Shown: piece after piece, positions 20,149 through 32,227 of the stretch
Position numbering within the stretch: position 1 is the stretch's first letter
Layout of the letters: every line of letters begins with the position of its first letter
Assembly (NCBI RefSeq): GCF_900103695.1
Contig: NZ_FNHF01000011.1
Location: 1 to 63,882, forward strand
Direction: 5' to 3'
Length of the DNA: 63,882 nt
From: Sediminibacillus halophilus
GTDB lineage: Bacteria; Bacillota; Bacilli; Bacillales; Amphibacillaceae
The notes under the pieces: model-generated
What the model was told of the DNA's origin: nothing
The model's input: the letters and a program-made list of their open reading frames with translations, nothing else
Database searches by the model: none
Translations under genes and position numbers: made by a program

Positions 20149-20174
20149 AGTGGGAGGTATAACCGTTAAAACCA
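20149..20174 (+). promoter_or_regulatory. candidate L1-binding site in the rplA leader
   Basis: GTGGGAGG ... ACC ... AACCAC is the second copy of the motif found before rplK, again a few bases ahead of the AAGGAGG ribosome site. In E. coli and other bacteria L1 represses its own operon by binding such a structure. Two copies, one per gene, suggest separate control of L11 and L1. Confidence 0.5.
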
Positions 20175-20194
20175 CAATCAAGGAGGAAAAAATA

Positions 20195-20890
20195 ATGGCT
20201 AAAAAAAGCAAAAAGCAACAAGAAGCTTTGAAACTTGTTGACCGTTCAAAAGCTTATGAAATAAAAGAAGCAGTAGAGCTAATCAAGCAAACTGCCAAAG
20301 CTAACTTTGATGAAACCGTAGAGGCTGCGTTTCGATTGGGTGTTGACCCTAAAAAAGCTGACCAACAGCTTCGCGGTGCAATGGTGCTTCCGCACGGTAC
20401 TGGTAAAACACAGCGCGTCTTGGTTTTCGCGAAAGGCGATAAAGCCAAAGAGGCTGAAAACGCTGGTGCTGACTTTGTAGGAGAGCAAGATCTAATCAAC
20501 AGAATCAACCAAGGATGGTTTGATTTTGATGTCGTTGTAGCGACTCCTGACATGATGGCTGAAGTTGGTAAGCTAGGACGCGTATTGGGGCCAAAAGGTT
20601 TGATGCCAAACCCTAAGACCGGCACGGTTACTTTTGAAGTTGAAAAAGCAGTACAAGAAATCAAAGCCGGTAAGGTAGAATACCGCGTGGATAAGTCTTC
20701 CAATGTTCATGTGCCAATCGGAAAAGTATCCTTTGATGACGCTAAGTTGATCGAGAACTTTGAAGCAATTACGGATACCTTAGTGAAAGCAAAACCACAA
20801 GCGGCTAAAGGCATTTACATGCGTAACGCTTCTGTTGCTTCTACGATGGGCCCTGGCATCAAAGTAGACGTTTCTAGCTTTGTTCGCTAA
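20195..20890 (+). CDS. rplA: 50S ribosomal protein L1
   Basis: A 231-residue L1, the mobile stalk protein and a classic translational autoregulator. Motifs: [37 protein letters not shown]. The ATG after AAGGAGGAAAA is chosen over an open frame reaching 20078. Normal family length. Confidence 0.97.
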   Translation: MAKKSKKQQEALKLVDRSKAYEIKEAVELIKQTAKANFDETVEAAFRLGVDPKKADQQLRGAMVLPHGTGKTQRVLVFAKGDKAKEAENAGADFVGEQDLINRINQGWFDFDVVVATPDMMAEVGKLGRVLGPKGLMPNPKTGTVTFEVEKAVQEIKAGKVEYRVDKSSNVHVPIGKVSFDDAKLIENFEAITDTLVKAKPQAAKGIYMRNASVASTMGPGIKVDVSSFVR

Positions 20891-20899
20891 AAAAGTCTA

Positions 20900-20928
20900 T
20901 TGACTTGTCATGAATGTTTAGCTATAAT
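20900..20928 (+). promoter_or_regulatory. sigma-A promoter of rplJ-rplL
   Basis: TTGACT (20900-20905), 17 bp, TATAAT (20923-20928), ten bases after the rplA stop. Confidence 0.88.
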
Positions 20929-20934
20929 GTACAA

Positions 20935-21093
20935 TGTTGCATAAGTTAAAGTAACTAAATATAAACGTTGTACCGTAGACAGCAGGCGCTGAAAAGCTTA
21001 ATTTCCTGCCGAGGTGTGTGAATAGAAAACAATCACCGTTGTATGATTGTTTCATCGAAAACAAAACCTCCATGTCTGCATGGGGGTTTTTTT
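20935..21093 (+). promoter_or_regulatory. L10 leader (ribosomal protein autoregulation, with terminator)
   Basis: A roughly 160-nt leader between the promoter and rplJ. It carries the sequence blocks I associate with the Bacillus L10 leader (ACCGTAGACAGCAGGCGC, CCTGCCGAGGTGTG) and ends in a strong terminator. Binding of L10-L12 is expected to favour termination. Assignment rests on position and recalled motifs. Confidence 0.75.
21063..21093 (+). terminator. L10 leader terminator
   Basis: AAAACCTCCATG ... CATGGGGGTTTTTTT, stem with seven T, about 55 bp before rplJ. Confidence 0.85.
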
Positions 21094-21148
21094 CATGTAT
21101 TGGCATAGGATCTAACGGTATGATGAAAAGTCAATAGGAGGTGGAACA

Positions 21149-21649
21149 ATGTCCAAAACAATTGAGCACAAAAAACAAGTTGTAACCGAAATCGCCGACA
21201 AGTTCCGCGAAAGTAAATCAACAATTCTTGTCGATTACCGCGGTCTTGACGTTGCAGAAGTTACAGAACTTCGTACACAACTTCGTGATGCTGGTGTCGA
21301 TTTCAAAGTGTACAAAAACACAATGACTCGCCGCGCTGCAGAAGAGGCTGAGCTGGGAGATCTCAACGAAACGTTGGTTGGGCCGACGGCTATTGCGTTT
21401 AGTGCTGACGATGTAGTAGCACCTGCAAAGATTTTGAATAACTTTGCTAAGGAACATGAAGCGCTTGAGATCAAAGCTGGTGTCATCGAAGGAAGCATTG
21501 CATCCCTTGAGCAAATCAAGGAACTTGCCGACCTGCCAAATTACGAAGGTATGCTTTCTATGCTGCTTAGCGTGCTTCAAGCACCTGTCCGCAATTTCGC
21601 TTACGCTACAAAAGCAGTTGCAGAACAAAAAGAAGAACAAGGCGCGTAA
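21149..21649 (+). CDS. rplJ: 50S ribosomal protein L10
   Basis: A 166-residue L10 that anchors the L12 dimers in the stalk. Visible: [25 protein letters not shown] at the start (conserved region), YKNTMTRRA and GPTAIAF. The ribosome site AGGAGGTG is seven bases upstream. It is translated with rplL and presumably autoregulated through the leader upstream. Confidence 0.97.
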   Translation: MSKTIEHKKQVVTEIADKFRESKSTILVDYRGLDVAEVTELRTQLRDAGVDFKVYKNTMTRRAAEEAELGDLNETLVGPTAIAFSADDVVAPAKILNNFAKEHEALEIKAGVIEGSIASLEQIKELADLPNYEGMLSMLLSVLQAPVRNFAYATKAVAEQKEEQGA

Positions 21650-21719
21650 GCTAGCACTTGTTTAGAGATTTAACGTGATTCGTTTCAAATAAAATTAATT
21701 ATTCCAAGGAGGAAGAAAC

Positions 21720-22085
21720 ATGTCTAAAGAACAAATTATCGAGCAAATTAAAGAAATGACAGTTCTTGAATTGAATGACCTGGTAAAAGCTATTGAAGAA
21801 GAATTTGGAGTAACTGCTGCTGCACCAGTTGCTGCTGCAGGCGCAGCTGGCGGCGGAGAAGCTGCTGCAGAACAAACTGAATTTGATGTTGTTCTGGAAA
21901 GTGCTGGATCTTCTAAAATCAAAGTTGTTAAAGCAGTACGCGAAATCACTGGTCTTGGCCTTAAAGATGCAAAAGATCTTGTAGATAACGCTCCAGGAGC
22001 AATCAAAGAAGGCGTTGCGAAAGAAGAAGCTGAAGAAATGAAATCTAAGCTTGAAGAAGCAGGCGCTTCTGTTGAATTGAAGTAA
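21720..22085 (+). CDS. rplL: 50S ribosomal protein L7/L12
   Basis: A 121-residue stalk protein that recruits translation factors. N-terminal dimerisation domain ([18 protein letters not shown]), an Ala/Gly-rich hinge (about 37-52), and a C-terminal factor-binding domain with [20 protein letters not shown]. Preceded by AAGGAGGAAG. A terminator follows, so rplJL form a unit separate from rpoBC. Confidence 0.97.
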   Translation: MSKEQIIEQIKEMTVLELNDLVKAIEEEFGVTAAAPVAAAGAAGGGEAAAEQTEFDVVLESAGSSKIKVVKAVREITGLGLKDAKDLVDNAPGAIKEGVAKEEAEEMKSKLEEAGASVELK

Positions 22086-22095
22086 TGAATAAACA

Positions 22096-22121
22096 AGCCC
22101 GCCTTTACCGGCGGGCTTTTA
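22096..22121 (+). terminator. rplJL terminator
   Basis: AGCCCGCC-TTTACC-GGCGGGCTTTT, a GC-rich stem with a T run just after rplL. Confidence 0.92.
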
Positions 22122-22267
22122 TTACCTTTAAAGGTTTCTGCTCCGGGAATTGTGAAACACCTAAACAAACCGAGTTGGGCGGCAATAACGGGAATCGCGA
22201 TTAAGCCTGTTCCCGGTATTTACATCCTCTGAATCATTTTAACTAAGAAAAGCAGGTGCTTACCATT

Positions 22268-22870
22268 ATGTCTGAGCATTATTATTCGAAAAAACCAACA
22301 TCAGAGAGTAATCCGAAAACCTGGCATTACAAACTGAGGGGTTTTGACTTTTCTTTTACCACTGATCACGGAGTGTTTTCCAGAAATGAAGTAGACTTCG
22401 GCTCCCGTACATTAATTGAAGGTTTTACAGAGCCGGCGGTAGCAGGCGGGTTCCTTGACCTTGGTTGTGGATACGGACCGATAGGTTTGTCATTGGCGAA
22501 ATCTTTTCCGCACCGTCATATTACCATGAGTGATATCAATGAAAGGGCGATTGACTTAGCCAGGCAAAACGCGATAAACAACCAGGTGGAAAACGTAGAA
22601 TTTAAAATTAGTGATCGTCTCCAGTCCTTCCAAAACGAAACGTTTTCAGCTATAGTAACCAATCCCCCGATCCGTGCAGGGAAAAAAGTAATTTTCGATA
22701 TGTTTGAAGAAAGCTGCCAAGCGCTGCTTCCGCAAGGGGAGTTGACGGTTGTCATTCAGAAGAAACAGGGAGCGCCTTCTGCCCAAAAGAAATTGGAACA
22801 ACTATTTGGGAATGTCGAAGTGCTTACAAAAAACAAGGGTTATTACTTATTAAAATCAACAAAGCAATAA
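22268..22870 (+). CDS. ybxB: RsmC-like 16S rRNA guanine methyltransferase (YbxB)
   Basis: A 200-residue class I SAM-dependent methyltransferase of the MTS/RsmC family, which methylates a guanine in 16S rRNA. FLDLGCGYGPIG is the SAM-binding motif I; the catalytic NPP motif appears in TNPPIRAGK. The ATG at 22268 after GCAGGTG is preferred over GTG at 22256, and gives the MSEHYYSKKP start recalled for Bacillus YbxB. Conserved between rplL and rpoB; no symbol beyond ybxB is certain. Confidence 0.9.
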   Translation: MSEHYYSKKPTSESNPKTWHYKLRGFDFSFTTDHGVFSRNEVDFGSRTLIEGFTEPAVAGGFLDLGCGYGPIGLSLAKSFPHRHITMSDINERAIDLARQNAINNQVENVEFKISDRLQSFQNETFSAIVTNPPIRAGKKVIFDMFEESCQALLPQGELTVVIQKKQGAPSAQKKLEQLFGNVEVLTKNKGYYLLKSTKQ

Positions 22871-22904
22871 GTAGTCCGCTGCTTTTGTGCCAGGAATTTT
22901 ATCA

Positions 22905-22933
22905 TTGACTCGCTGTTCCTGTTGTGGTAATAT
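22905..22933 (+). promoter_or_regulatory. sigma-A promoter of rpoB-rpoC
   Basis: TTGACT (22905-22910), 17 bp, TAATAT (22928-22933). It would give a 5' leader of about 560 nt before rpoB. Confidence 0.8.
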
Positions 22934-23502
22934 TGAAAAATGCCAATAGGCGACTTCCCTTGTCAAGGATTATTTTCACTTTTTTTACGTATAATCTTTT
23001 TTGATAAAGGAAAGAATGGTGAAATCGGATAATTTTTCCTATTGTTTCAAGCAGAAATGAAAGAAGAATCATTGCCGTTTTACCACTTTAAAAAAATTTA
23101 AATTTTTTTAAATGTCGCAGTATGCTTTCCAGCGGCAACAGGCAAAATGCCAGAAACCCGTTTCTAATCTAACGTTAGATGGATGGAAAATGTGATACAA
23201 CATTCGCTCGTAGCGAATGTCTCAATAAAAATCTTGTGAACGATTGGTTTTTGCTTCACAAGTTTGTTCGGTATGTTTACCGAACAATTTTGCGCTTAAC
23301 ACCAAATGCTCGTTTCACTGCTGAACAAGAGGGGTGTGATGGTGCAAAAATCGCTTCACCTTAAAGCTGGGCAAAGTGCTAGTGTCTTATATTATAAGCA
23401 TTGTTGCTTTCTGGGCAGTAATGGTTAAATTCTTGTTCTTTGCCGCCAGTCTTGATGGTGTGCAGCGTTTTTTTCTAATTCTTGATTTGAGGGGTGAATC
23501 AG
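22934..23502 (+). promoter_or_regulatory. long hairpin-rich leader of rpoB
   Basis: A region of about 570 nt without a conventional gene. It contains ACATTCGCT-CGT-AGCGAATGT (23200-23220), CTTGTGAA ... TTCACAAG (23233-23262), TTGTTCGGTA-TGTT-TACCGAACAA followed by TTTT (23264-23287), and a small ORF at 23339-23428. A palindrome TCTAACGTTAGA lies at 23167-23178. The last hairpin looks like a weak terminator. I do not recognise it as a named RNA family. Confidence 0.5.
23339..23428 (+). CDS. possible 29-residue leader ORF before rpoB
   Basis: ATG (or GTG three bases later) after AGAGGGG opens a 29-codon frame, MVQKSLHLKAGQS ..., ending in TAA. It follows the leader hairpins and ends 74 bp before rpoB. 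Small size and lack of a known relative leave open whether it is translated; it could be a leader peptide or chance. Confidence 0.3.
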   Translation: MVQKSLHLKAGQSASVLYYKHCCFLGSNG

Positions 23503-26500
23503 TTGACAGGTCAACTAGTTCAGTATGGACGACACCGCCAACGCAGAAGTTATGCACGTATTAGTGAAGTACTAGAATTGCCAAACCTAATCGAGATACA
23601 AACTGCTTCCTATGATTGGTTTTTGGAAGAAGGTTTGCGCGAAATGTTCCAGGACATCTCTCCAATTGAAGACTTCACAGGGAATTTATCATTAGAGTTT
23701 GTGGATTACAGCTTGGGTGAACCTAAGTATCCTGTCGATGAATCGAAAGAAAGAGATGTCACCTACAACGCTCCTCTTCGTGTTAAAGTCAGGTTGCTTA
23801 ACAATGAAACTGGCGAAGTGAAAGAGCAGGAAGTATTTATGGGAGACTTCCCGTTAATGACCGATACAGGTACCTTTGTGATCAATGGTGCCGAACGGGT
23901 AATTGTATCCCAGTTAGTTCGTTCACCAAGCGTTTACTATAGTGAAAAACATGACAAAAACGGAAAAAGGGGTTATACAGCTACTGTAATCCCGAACCGT
24001 GGAGCCTGGCTCGAGTTTGAAACTGATGCTAAGGACGTTGTTCATGTTCGTATCGACCGTACAAGAAAGCTTCCAATTACGGTTCTTTTGCGTGCGCTCG
24101 GATTTGGCACTGATCAAGAGATCATTGACTTGCTTGGCGACAACGAATACTTAAAAAACACGTTGGAAAAAGACAACACGGAAAACAGCGAAAAAGCTTT
24201 GCTTGAAATATATGAACGGCTGCGCCCTGGTGAACCGCCGACAGTCGATAATGCCAAAAGTCTGCTTGTTTCCCGCTTCTTTGATCCAAAGCGATACGAC
24301 CTTGCGCATGTGGGCCGTTATAAAATGAACAAAAAGCTTCACATTAAAAACCGTCTATTCAACCAAGTGCTAGCTGAAACCCTCGTCGATCAGGAAACAG
24401 GAGAGGTGTTAGCACAAAAAGGCGATACCATTGACCGCAGGCTGCTTGATAAACTCCTTCCTTATTTAGAGGGAACAGAAGAAAACACCGGTGATCAAGT
24501 TCTGGAACCGCACGAAGGAGTGCTGGAAGATCCAATCAAGGTCCAATCGATTAAAATTGTTGATCCGACAGACCCTGAAGGCGAAAGGACATTGAATGTT
24601 ATCGGCAATGGCAATGTGGACGATAGCGTGAAAAACATTGCACCTGCTGATATTCTTGCGGCGATTAGTTATTTCTTCAATCTGCTGCATCAAGTAGGCG
24701 GCACGGATGATATAGATCACCTTGGGAATCGTAGACTGCGTTCTGTAGGTGAACTTTTACAGAACCAATTCCGGATTGGCTTGTCCAGAATGGAGCGTGT
24801 GGTTCGGGAGCGAATGTCCATTCAGGACACCTCGTCGATTACACCGCAGCAGTTGATTAATATCAGACCTGTTATTGCTTCCATAAAAGAGTTTTTTGGC
24901 AGTTCCCAGCTTTCCCAGTTTATGGATCAAACGAATCCGCTGGCAGAGCTGACCCATAAACGCCGCCTGTCTGCTTTAGGACCCGGCGGATTAACGAGGG
25001 AACGTGCCGGAATGGAAGTTCGTGACGTTCACTACTCGCACTATGGTCGTATGTGTCCGATTGAAACGCCGGAAGGTCCGAACATCGGACTGATTAACTC
25101 CTTGTCTTCTTATGCGAAGGTAAATAAGTTCGGTTTTATCGAAACGCCTTACCGTCGTGTTGATTTAGAGACAGGAAGGGTAACAGAGCACATTGATTAC
25201 CTGACTGCCGATGAAGAAGACAACTATGTAGTAGCGCAAGCGAACGCTCGTTTAAATGAAGACTGGTCATTCACGGATGAAGAAGTTATTGCCCGTTTCC
25301 GTGGCGAGAACACAGCAGTTCCTCGCGACCGGATTGATTATATGGACGTATCTCCAAAACAGGTTGTATCTGCCGCAACGGCATGTATTCCTTTCTTGGA
25401 AAATGATGACTCCAACCGAGCTTTGATGGGTGCGAACATGCAGCGTCAGGCTGTTCCATTGATGCAGCCGGAAGCGCCGAGAGTCGGAACTGGAATGGAA
25501 TACGTTAACGGAAAGGATTCCGGAGCTGCAGTCATTTGTAAGCACGAAGGAATTGTCGAGCGGGTAGAAGCGAAAGAAATCTATGTCCGTCGTATTTCCG
25601 AAGTGGATGGAAAACGAGTGGAAGGCGATTTGGACCGCTACCGTTTGCAGAAATTCATTCGATCCAACCAAGGTACTTGTTACAATCAGAAGCCGATCGT
25701 AAGCGTCGGTAACCACGTCACTAAAGGAGAAGTCCTTGGCGACGGACCTTCCATGGAAGATGGAGAACTTGCCCTTGGACGGAATGTCCTGGTTGGTTTC
25801 ATGACGTGGGAAGGGTACAACTATGAGGACGCCATTATTATGAGTGAGCGTCTGGTCAAAGACGATGTATATACTTCTATTCATATTGAAGAGTATGAGT
25901 CAGAAGCACGCGATACAAAACTGGGACCTGAAGAAATCACGCGCGACATCCCGAATGTTGGTGAAGACGCACTGCGCGACCTTGATGAAAGAGGTATTAT
26001 CCGTGTAGGTGCAGAAGTAGGGGACGGCGATTTGCTAGTAGGTAAAGTTACACCTAAAGGGGTAACCGAATTGTCTGCTGAAGAACGATTGCTTCATGCC
26101 ATCTTTGGCGAAAAAGCACGTGAAGTACGTGACACTTCCTTGCGTGTCCCTCACGGCGCCGGTGGTATCGTGCTTGATGTGAAGATCTTCAACCGGGAAG
26201 ATGGCGATGAACTTCCGCCAGGCGTGAACCAGCTTGTCCGTGTTTATATCGTTCAGAAGCGTAAAATCTCTGAAGGGGACAAAATGGCAGGGCGACATGG
26301 TAACAAAGGTGTTATTTCGAAAATATTGCCTGAGGAGGATATGCCATTCCTTCCAGACGGAACACCGATTGATATTATGCTTAACCCATTAGGGGTACCT
26401 TCCCGTATGAATATCGGACAGGTATTGGAGTTGCATTTGGGTATGGCAGCTAGACAGCTTGGCCTTCATGTGGCTACCCCTGTATTCGATGGTGCCAGGG

Positions 26501-27039
26501 AAGAAGACGTTTGGGAAACACTTGAAGAGGCCGGAATGCCAAGAGATGCGAAAACAATCCTTTATGATGGCCGTACTGGTGAACCTTTTGACAACCGTGT
26601 TTCTGTCGGTGTCATGTATATGATCAAACTTGCCCATATGGTAGATGATAAACTCCACGCCCGTTCTACTGGTCCATATTCACTTGTAACGCAGCAGCCA
26701 CTGGGTGGTAAAGCTCAATTTGGCGGACAGCGTTTCGGTGAGATGGAGGTATGGGCACTGGAAGCCTATGGTGCTGCTTATACATTGCAGGAGATTCTGA
26801 CAGTGAAATCAGATGATGTCGTCGGACGTGTTAAAACGTATGAGGCAATTGTAAAAGGCGACAATGTTCCAGAACCAGGTATTCCTGAATCATTTAAAGT
26901 ATTAATCAAAGAGTTGCAAAGTCTTGGCATGGACGTGAAGATGCTTTCCGCAGATGAGGAAGAAATTGAGCTTAGGGACATTGAAGAAGATGATACTCAA
27001 TCCGCAGACAACCTGAACATTGAAGTGGAAGAAAGCTAA
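23503..27039 (+). CDS. rpoB: RNA polymerase beta subunit
   Basis: A 1178-residue beta subunit of RNA polymerase. The start TTG at 23503 is chosen because GAGGGGTG lies six bases upstream and the protein then begins [15 protein letters not shown] as in Bacillus; a GTG nine bases earlier is in frame. The rifampicin-binding cluster ([13 protein letters not shown] ... [12 protein letters not shown], about 470-500) shows no obvious resistance change. Conserved [12 protein letters not shown] and the C-terminal KSDDVVGR-type clamp segment are present. The acidic C-terminal tail is shorter than in B. subtilis. Confidence 0.98.
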   Translation: MTGQLVQYGRHRQRRSYARISEVLELPNLIEIQTASYDWFLEEGLREMFQDISPIEDFTGNLSLEFVDYSLGEPKYPVDESKERDVTYNAPLRVKVRLLNNETGEVKEQEVFMGDFPLMTDTGTFVINGAERVIVSQLVRSPSVYYSEKHDKNGKRGYTATVIPNRGAWLEFETDAKDVVHVRIDRTRKLPITVLLRALGFGTDQEIIDLLGDNEYLKNTLEKDNTENSEKALLEIYERLRPGEPPTVDNAKSLLVSRFFDPKRYDLAHVGRYKMNKKLHIKNRLFNQVLAETLVDQETGEVLAQKGDTIDRRLLDKLLPYLEGTEENTGDQVLEPHEGVLEDPIKVQSIKIVDPTDPEGERTLNVIGNGNVDDSVKNIAPADILAAISYFFNLLHQVGGTDDIDHLGNRRLRSVGELLQNQFRIGLSRMERVVRERMSIQDTSSITPQQLINIRPVIASIKEFFGSSQLSQFMDQTNPLAELTHKRRLSALGPGGLTRERAGMEVRDVHYSHYGRMCPIETPEGPNIGLINSLSSYAKVNKFGFIETPYRRVDLETGRVTEHIDYLTADEEDNYVVAQANARLNEDWSFTDEEVIARFRGENTAVPRDRIDYMDVSPKQVVSAATACIPFLENDDSNRALMGANMQRQAVPLMQPEAPRVGTGMEYVNGKDSGAAVICKHEGIVERVEAKEIYVRRISEVDGKRVEGDLDRYRLQKFIRSNQGTCYNQKPIVSVGNHVTKGEVLGDGPSMEDGELALGRNVLVGFMTWEGYNYEDAIIMSERLVKDDVYTSIHIEEYESEARDTKLGPEEITRDIPNVGEDALRDLDERGIIRVGAEVGDGDLLVGKVTPKGVTELSAEERLLHAIFGEKAREVRDTSLRVPHGAGGIVLDVKIFNREDGDELPPGVNQLVRVYIVQKRKISEGDKMAGRHGNKGVISKILPEEDMPFLPDGTPIDIMLNPLGVPSRMNIGQVLELHLGMAARQLGLHVATPVFDGAREEDVWETLEEAGMPRDAKTILYDGRTGEPFDNRVSVGVMYMIKLAHMVDDKLHARSTGPYSLVTQQPLGGKAQFGGQRFGEMEVWALEAYGAAYTLQEILTVKSDDVVGRVKTYEAIVKGDNVPEPGIPESFKVLIKELQSLGMDVKMLSADEEEIELRDIEEDDTQSADNLNIEVEES

Positions 27040-27106
27040 TTCCACTTCCTGTTCATTCAGTCTGTGCTAAGGTTAAAACCTGGATACTAAAAGGGAGGTA
27101 GGCCCC

Positions 27107-30100
27107 TTGCTAGATGTAAATAATTTCGAATTTATGAAAATAGGTTTGGCTTCACCTGATAAAATTCGATCCTGGTCTTTTGGTGAAGTGAAGAAACCGG
27201 AAACCATCAATTATCGAACGCTGAAGCCGGAGAAAGACGGATTGTTTTGCGAGAGAATCTTTGGTCCTCAGAAAGACTGGGAGTGTCATTGCGGTAAATA
27301 TAAACGTGTCCGTTATAAAGGCGTAGTTTGTGACCGCTGTGGTGTCGAAGTTACCAAAGCAAAAGTCCGGCGTGAGCGAATGGGGCACATCGAGCTAGCT
27401 GCTCCAGTTTCTCACATCTGGTATTTTAAAGGAATCCCAAGCCGTATGGGTCTTGTGATGGATATGTCTCCAAGGGCTTTGGAAGAAGTTATTTACTTTG
27501 CTGCATATATTGTTACTGATGCTGGAGATACGGCATTGGAGAAAAAACAATTGCTTTCCGAGAAGGAATACCGCGCTTATCGTGATAAGTACGGGCAATC
27601 ATTCCAGGCCCAAATGGGAGCGGAAGCAATCCGTAAACTTCTTCAAGATATTGATTTAGATAAAGAAGTTGATCAACTCAAGGAAGAACTGAAAACGGCC
27701 CAAGGTCAAAGGCGTACCCGTGCAATCAAGCGTCTGGAAGTATTGGAAGCTTTCCGTAATTCCGGAAACGAGCCTTCCTGGATGATATTGGATGTATTGC
27801 CTATTATCCCGCCTGAGTTACGTCCGATGGTCCAACTTGATGGTGGACGCTTTGCAACTTCTGATTTGAATGACCTGTACCGTCGAGTGATCAACCGTAA
27901 CAATCGATTAAAGCGACTGCTTGATTTAGGTGCACCAAGTATCATTGTGCAAAATGAGAAGCGCATGCTTCAAGAAGCTGTCGATGCATTGATTGACAAT
28001 GGCCGTCGCGGCCGTCCGGTTACCGGTCCGGGGAATCGCCCGCTTAAGTCGCTTTCCCATATGTTGAAAGGGAAGCAAGGACGTTTCCGTCAAAACTTGC
28101 TCGGTAAACGTGTTGATTATTCCGGCCGTTCTGTAATCGTTGTGGGACCGCACTTAAAGATGTATCAGTGTGGGCTGCCGAAGGAAATGGCAGTTGAATT
28201 GTTTAAACCGTTCATCATGAAAGAGCTTGTCGAGAAAGGGCTTGCCCATAATATAAAATCGGCGAAGCGCAAAATTGAACGCTTGCACCCGGAAGTATGG
28301 GACGTTCTTGAAGAAGTGATTAAAGAACATCCTGTTCTATTGAACCGCGCACCTACGTTGCATAGATTGGGTATTCAAGCTTTCGAACCCACATTGGTTG
28401 AGGGAAGGGCGATCAGGCTTCACCCACTCGTATGTACAGCGTATAACGCAGACTTTGATGGTGACCAGATGGCTGTTCACGTTCCATTGTCTGCAGAAGC
28501 GCAAGCGGAAGCACGCATTCTGATGCTGGCTGCGCAAAACATTTTAAATCCAAAAGACGGCAAGCCGGTCGTTACACCTTCCCAGGACATGGTGCTTGGT
28601 AACTATTACATCACCCTGGAACGTGAAAACGCAGTAGGCGAAGGCATGGTCTTCAGGGATCTTAATGAAGCCTTGATTGCCTACCAGAACGGTTATGTCC
28701 ATTTGCATACACGAGTCGCTGTAAGTGCTGCCTCTTTAGGCAATGAAACGTTCAGCGAAGAACAGAGAAGTAAGTTAATTATCTCTACAGTCGGTAAATT
28801 GATCTTCAATAACATGCTTCCTAATTCGTTCCCTTATATGAACGAACCAACACAGGAAAATCTGGAGCTTCGTACGCCAGAGAAGTATTTTGTGGACAAA
28901 GGGGAAAATGTGAAAGAAATCATTGCCGAGCGTGAAATTATTCCTCCGTTCAAGAAAGGTATACTTGGCGACATTATCGCCGAGGTATTTAAACGGTTCA
29001 AGATCAGTGAAACATCGAAAATGCTTGACCGCATGAAGGACTTAGGATTCAGCTATTCGACAAAAGCCGGTATCACTGTCGGTGTTTCGGACATTGTCGT
29101 ATTGGCTGAAAAAGAAGAAATCCTTGATGAAGCCCAGGGCAGGGTCGACAAAGTATTGAAACAGTTCCGCCGCGGTCTCATAACCGAAGAAGAACGCTAT
29201 GACCGCGTCATTTCGATTTGGTCACAGGCTAAAGATACGATTCAAGAAAAGCTGATGAAGTCCTTGAATCCACGCAACCCAATATTTATGATGAGTGATT
29301 CCGGAGCACGTGGTAATGCTTCTAACTTCACTCAGCTTGCCGGTATGCGCGGACTGATGGCTAACCCGGCAGGACGTATCATTGAATTGCCGATTAAATC
29401 CAGCTTCCGTGAAGGTTTAACGGTGCTTGAATACTTTATTTCTACTCACGGTGCCCGTAAAGGTCTAGCGGATACGGCGTTGAAAACAGCTGACTCTGGT
29501 TATCTGACAAGAAGACTTGTTGATGTGGCTCAAGATGTTATTATTCGGGAAGAGGACTGTGGAACGGATAAAGGATTAACCGTTCAATCGATTACAGAAG
29601 GTACAGAAATGATTGAACCATTGATCGATCGTCTGATTGGAAGAACTTCATTCCAGGCTGTCCTTCATCCTGAAACAAACGATGTGCTAGTGAATAAGAA
29701 CGAAGTCATTACAGAAGATACTGCCAAGCAGATTGTAGATGCGGGCATTGAACAAGTGACGATTCGATCTGTCTTCACTTGTAACACCAAGCATGGAGCT
29801 TGTAAAAAATGTTACGGAAGAAACCTTGCTACCGGAGACGAAGTCGAAGTCGGTGAAGCAGTCGGAATCATTGCTGCCCAGTCTATCGGTGAACCAGGTA
29901 CACAGCTTACAATGCGTACCTTCCACACTGGTGGTGTAGCAGGAGACGATATCACCCAAGGTCTACCGCGTATCCAAGAGCTTTTCGAAGCACGTAATCC
30001 AAAAGGTCAAGCAGTTATCAGTGAGATCAAGGGAACAATCCAGGATATCAATGAGATTAAAGATAAGCAGGAAATCGTTGTACAGGGTGAAGTGGAAAAC

Positions 30101-30718
30101 AGAACGTATACTTCTCCATACGGAGCACGCTTGAAAGTAGCTGTTGGGGATAAAATCATAGCCGGCCAGGAACTGACGGAAGGTTCTGTTGATCCGAAAG
30201 AGCTTCTGAAGGTTCAAGGCATTGACGGCGTACAACAGTACTTGCTAAAAGAAGTGCAAAAGGTATATCGGATGCAAGGGGTTGAAATTGGCGATAAACA
30301 CGTAGAAGTGATGGTTCGTCAAATGCTGCGCAAAGTCCGTGTTTCCAATGCAGGGGATACTGATGTATTGCCAGGTTCGCTACTTGAGATTCATCAGTTT
30401 AGAGACGCCAACAAAAACGTATTGCTAGAAGGTAGGCAGCCAGCAGTCGGCCGACCTGTCATTCTAGGTATTACAAAAGCGTCCCTTGAAACAGACTCCT
30501 TCTTATCCGCTGCATCCTTCCAGGAAACAACTCGAGTCCTGACTGATGCCGCGATTAAAGGGAAACGCGATGAATTGCTCGGCCTGAAAGAGAATGTAAT
30601 TATCGGTAAGCTTGTACCAGCCGGAACAGGTATGCCGACATATAGAAAAATCCAGGCAGAAGTAGATGAAGCAGAAGAACCTGTTGATGTACAGCAGGCA
30701 GAAGAAATCACCCATTAA
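27107..30718 (+). CDS. rpoC: RNA polymerase beta' subunit
   Basis: A 1203-residue catalytic subunit. N-terminal zinc-binding site ([20 protein letters not shown], about 60-80), active-site metal loop [12 protein letters not shown] near 450, bridge/trigger region around [15 protein letters not shown] near 930, and a second zinc site ([14 protein letters not shown], near 890). The start is TTG with AAGGGAGG seven bases upstream. It is co-transcribed with rpoB across a 67-bp gap and followed by a terminator. Confidence 0.98.
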   Translation: MLDVNNFEFMKIGLASPDKIRSWSFGEVKKPETINYRTLKPEKDGLFCERIFGPQKDWECHCGKYKRVRYKGVVCDRCGVEVTKAKVRRERMGHIELAAPVSHIWYFKGIPSRMGLVMDMSPRALEEVIYFAAYIVTDAGDTALEKKQLLSEKEYRAYRDKYGQSFQAQMGAEAIRKLLQDIDLDKEVDQLKEELKTAQGQRRTRAIKRLEVLEAFRNSGNEPSWMILDVLPIIPPELRPMVQLDGGRFATSDLNDLYRRVINRNNRLKRLLDLGAPSIIVQNEKRMLQEAVDALIDNGRRGRPVTGPGNRPLKSLSHMLKGKQGRFRQNLLGKRVDYSGRSVIVVGPHLKMYQCGLPKEMAVELFKPFIMKELVEKGLAHNIKSAKRKIERLHPEVWDVLEEVIKEHPVLLNRAPTLHRLGIQAFEPTLVEGRAIRLHPLVCTAYNADFDGDQMAVHVPLSAEAQAEARILMLAAQNILNPKDGKPVVTPSQDMVLGNYYITLERENAVGEGMVFRDLNEALIAYQNGYVHLHTRVAVSAASLGNETFSEEQRSKLIISTVGKLIFNNMLPNSFPYMNEPTQENLELRTPEKYFVDKGENVKEIIAEREIIPPFKKGILGDIIAEVFKRFKISETSKMLDRMKDLGFSYSTKAGITVGVSDIVVLAEKEEILDEAQGRVDKVLKQFRRGLITEEERYDRVISIWSQAKDTIQEKLMKSLNPRNPIFMMSDSGARGNASNFTQLAGMRGLMANPAGRIIELPIKSSFREGLTVLEYFISTHGARKGLADTALKTADSGYLTRRLVDVAQDVIIREEDCGTDKGLTVQSITEGTEMIEPLIDRLIGRTSFQAVLHPETNDVLVNKNEVITEDTAKQIVDAGIEQVTIRSVFTCNTKHGACKKCYGRNLATGDEVEVGEAVGIIAAQSIGEPGTQLTMRTFHTGGVAGDDITQGLPRIQELFEARNPKGQAVISEIKGTIQDINEIKDKQEIVVQGEVENRTYTSPYGARLKVAVGDKIIAGQELTEGSVDPKELLKVQGIDGVQQYLLKEVQKVYRMQGVEIGDKHVEVMVRQMLRKVRVSNAGDTDVLPGSLLEIHQFRDANKNVLLEGRQPAVGRPVILGITKASLETDSFLSAASFQETTRVLTDAAIKGKRDELLGLKENVIIGKLVPAGTGMPTYRKIQAEVDEAEEPVDVQQAEEITH

Positions 30719-30754
30719 TTACTTTGTATAAAACAAGGTATAGCAGGGGAGCAA

Positions 30755-30795
30755 ACAGGAAGCGGCAGATTTCAACAATCTGCCTGTTTTCCTGC
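30755..30795 (+). terminator. rpoBC terminator
   Basis: GGCAGATT-TCAAC-AATCTGCC with TGTTTT after, and outer ACAGGAA/TTCCTG flanks. Follows rpoC. Confidence 0.75.
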
Positions 30796-30824
30796 CTCTA
30801 TATGAAAAATCCTTTTAATTTAAG

Positions 30825-30853
30825 TTGACATTAATTTTCGAGGATGATACTAT
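30825..30853 (+). promoter_or_regulatory. sigma-A promoter of the rplGB-rpsL-rpsG-fusA-tuf unit
   Basis: Consensus TTGACA (30825-30830), 17 bp, TACTAT (30848-30853), 46 bp before the L7Ae gene. Confidence 0.88.
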
Positions 30854-30898
30854 ATTTGAGGTGCTTCCGTTTATCCTTGTTACTTTGGAGGATAGCCA

Positions 30899-31668
<770 letters not shown>

Positions 31669-31717
31669 TGGAGCGATTGCTCTTATCTAAATAGAAGAAC
31701 AGAAAGGAGGAAATCAT

Positions 31718-32188
31718 ATGCCACGTAAAGGACCAGTAGCAAAACGTGATGTATTGCCAGATCCGTTACACAATTCGAAGCTTGTTACTCGTTTGATCAA
31801 TCAGATCATGATTGACGGACAACGAGGCAAAGCTCAAAAGATTCTTTATAAAGCATTTGAACTTGTTCAAGAACGCAGCGGCCAAGATGCTATGGAAGTT
31901 TTTGAACAAGCAATGAAAAATGTAATGCCAGTGCTTGAAGTACGCGCACGCCGTGTAGGGGGTTCTAACTACCAGGTGCCTGTAGAGGTACGCCCTGAAC
32001 GTCGTCAGGCTCTAGGTCTTCGTTACATTGTTAACTACTCCCGTCTTCGCGGAGAGAAAACAATGGAAGAACGCCTTGCGAATGAAATCCTTGATGCTTC
32101 CAACAATACAGGTGCATCTGTCAAGAAACGCGAAGACATGCACAAAATGGCTGAAGCTAACAAAGCATTCGCCCATTACCGCTGGTAA
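31718..32188 (+). CDS. rpsG: 30S ribosomal protein S7
   Basis: A 156-residue S7 that nucleates assembly of the 30S head. Starts [16 protein letters not shown] and includes [12 protein letters not shown] and the conserved RWLV-type region. The ribosome site AAAGGAGG is close upstream. S7 is a translational repressor of the str operon in E. coli; no equivalent site was identified here. Confidence 0.97.
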   Translation: MPRKGPVAKRDVLPDPLHNSKLVTRLINQIMIDGQRGKAQKILYKAFELVQERSGQDAMEVFEQAMKNVMPVLEVRARRVGGSNYQVPVEVRPERRQALGLRYIVNYSRLRGEKTMEERLANEILDASNNTGASVKKREDMHKMAEANKAFAHYRW

Positions 32189-32227
32189 TCTAAAAACTAA
32201 ACATTATATCAGGAAGGAGAAAGATGC

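Noticed and set aside
23376-23564. Hydrophobic 62-codon frame overlapping the rpoB start
   Set aside because: Out of frame with rpoB, no ribosome site, overlaps conserved rpoB codons.
23690-27039. Rifampicin-resistance changes in rpoB
   Set aside because: The cluster I read ([25 protein letters not shown]) is wild type, with no change I can identify.
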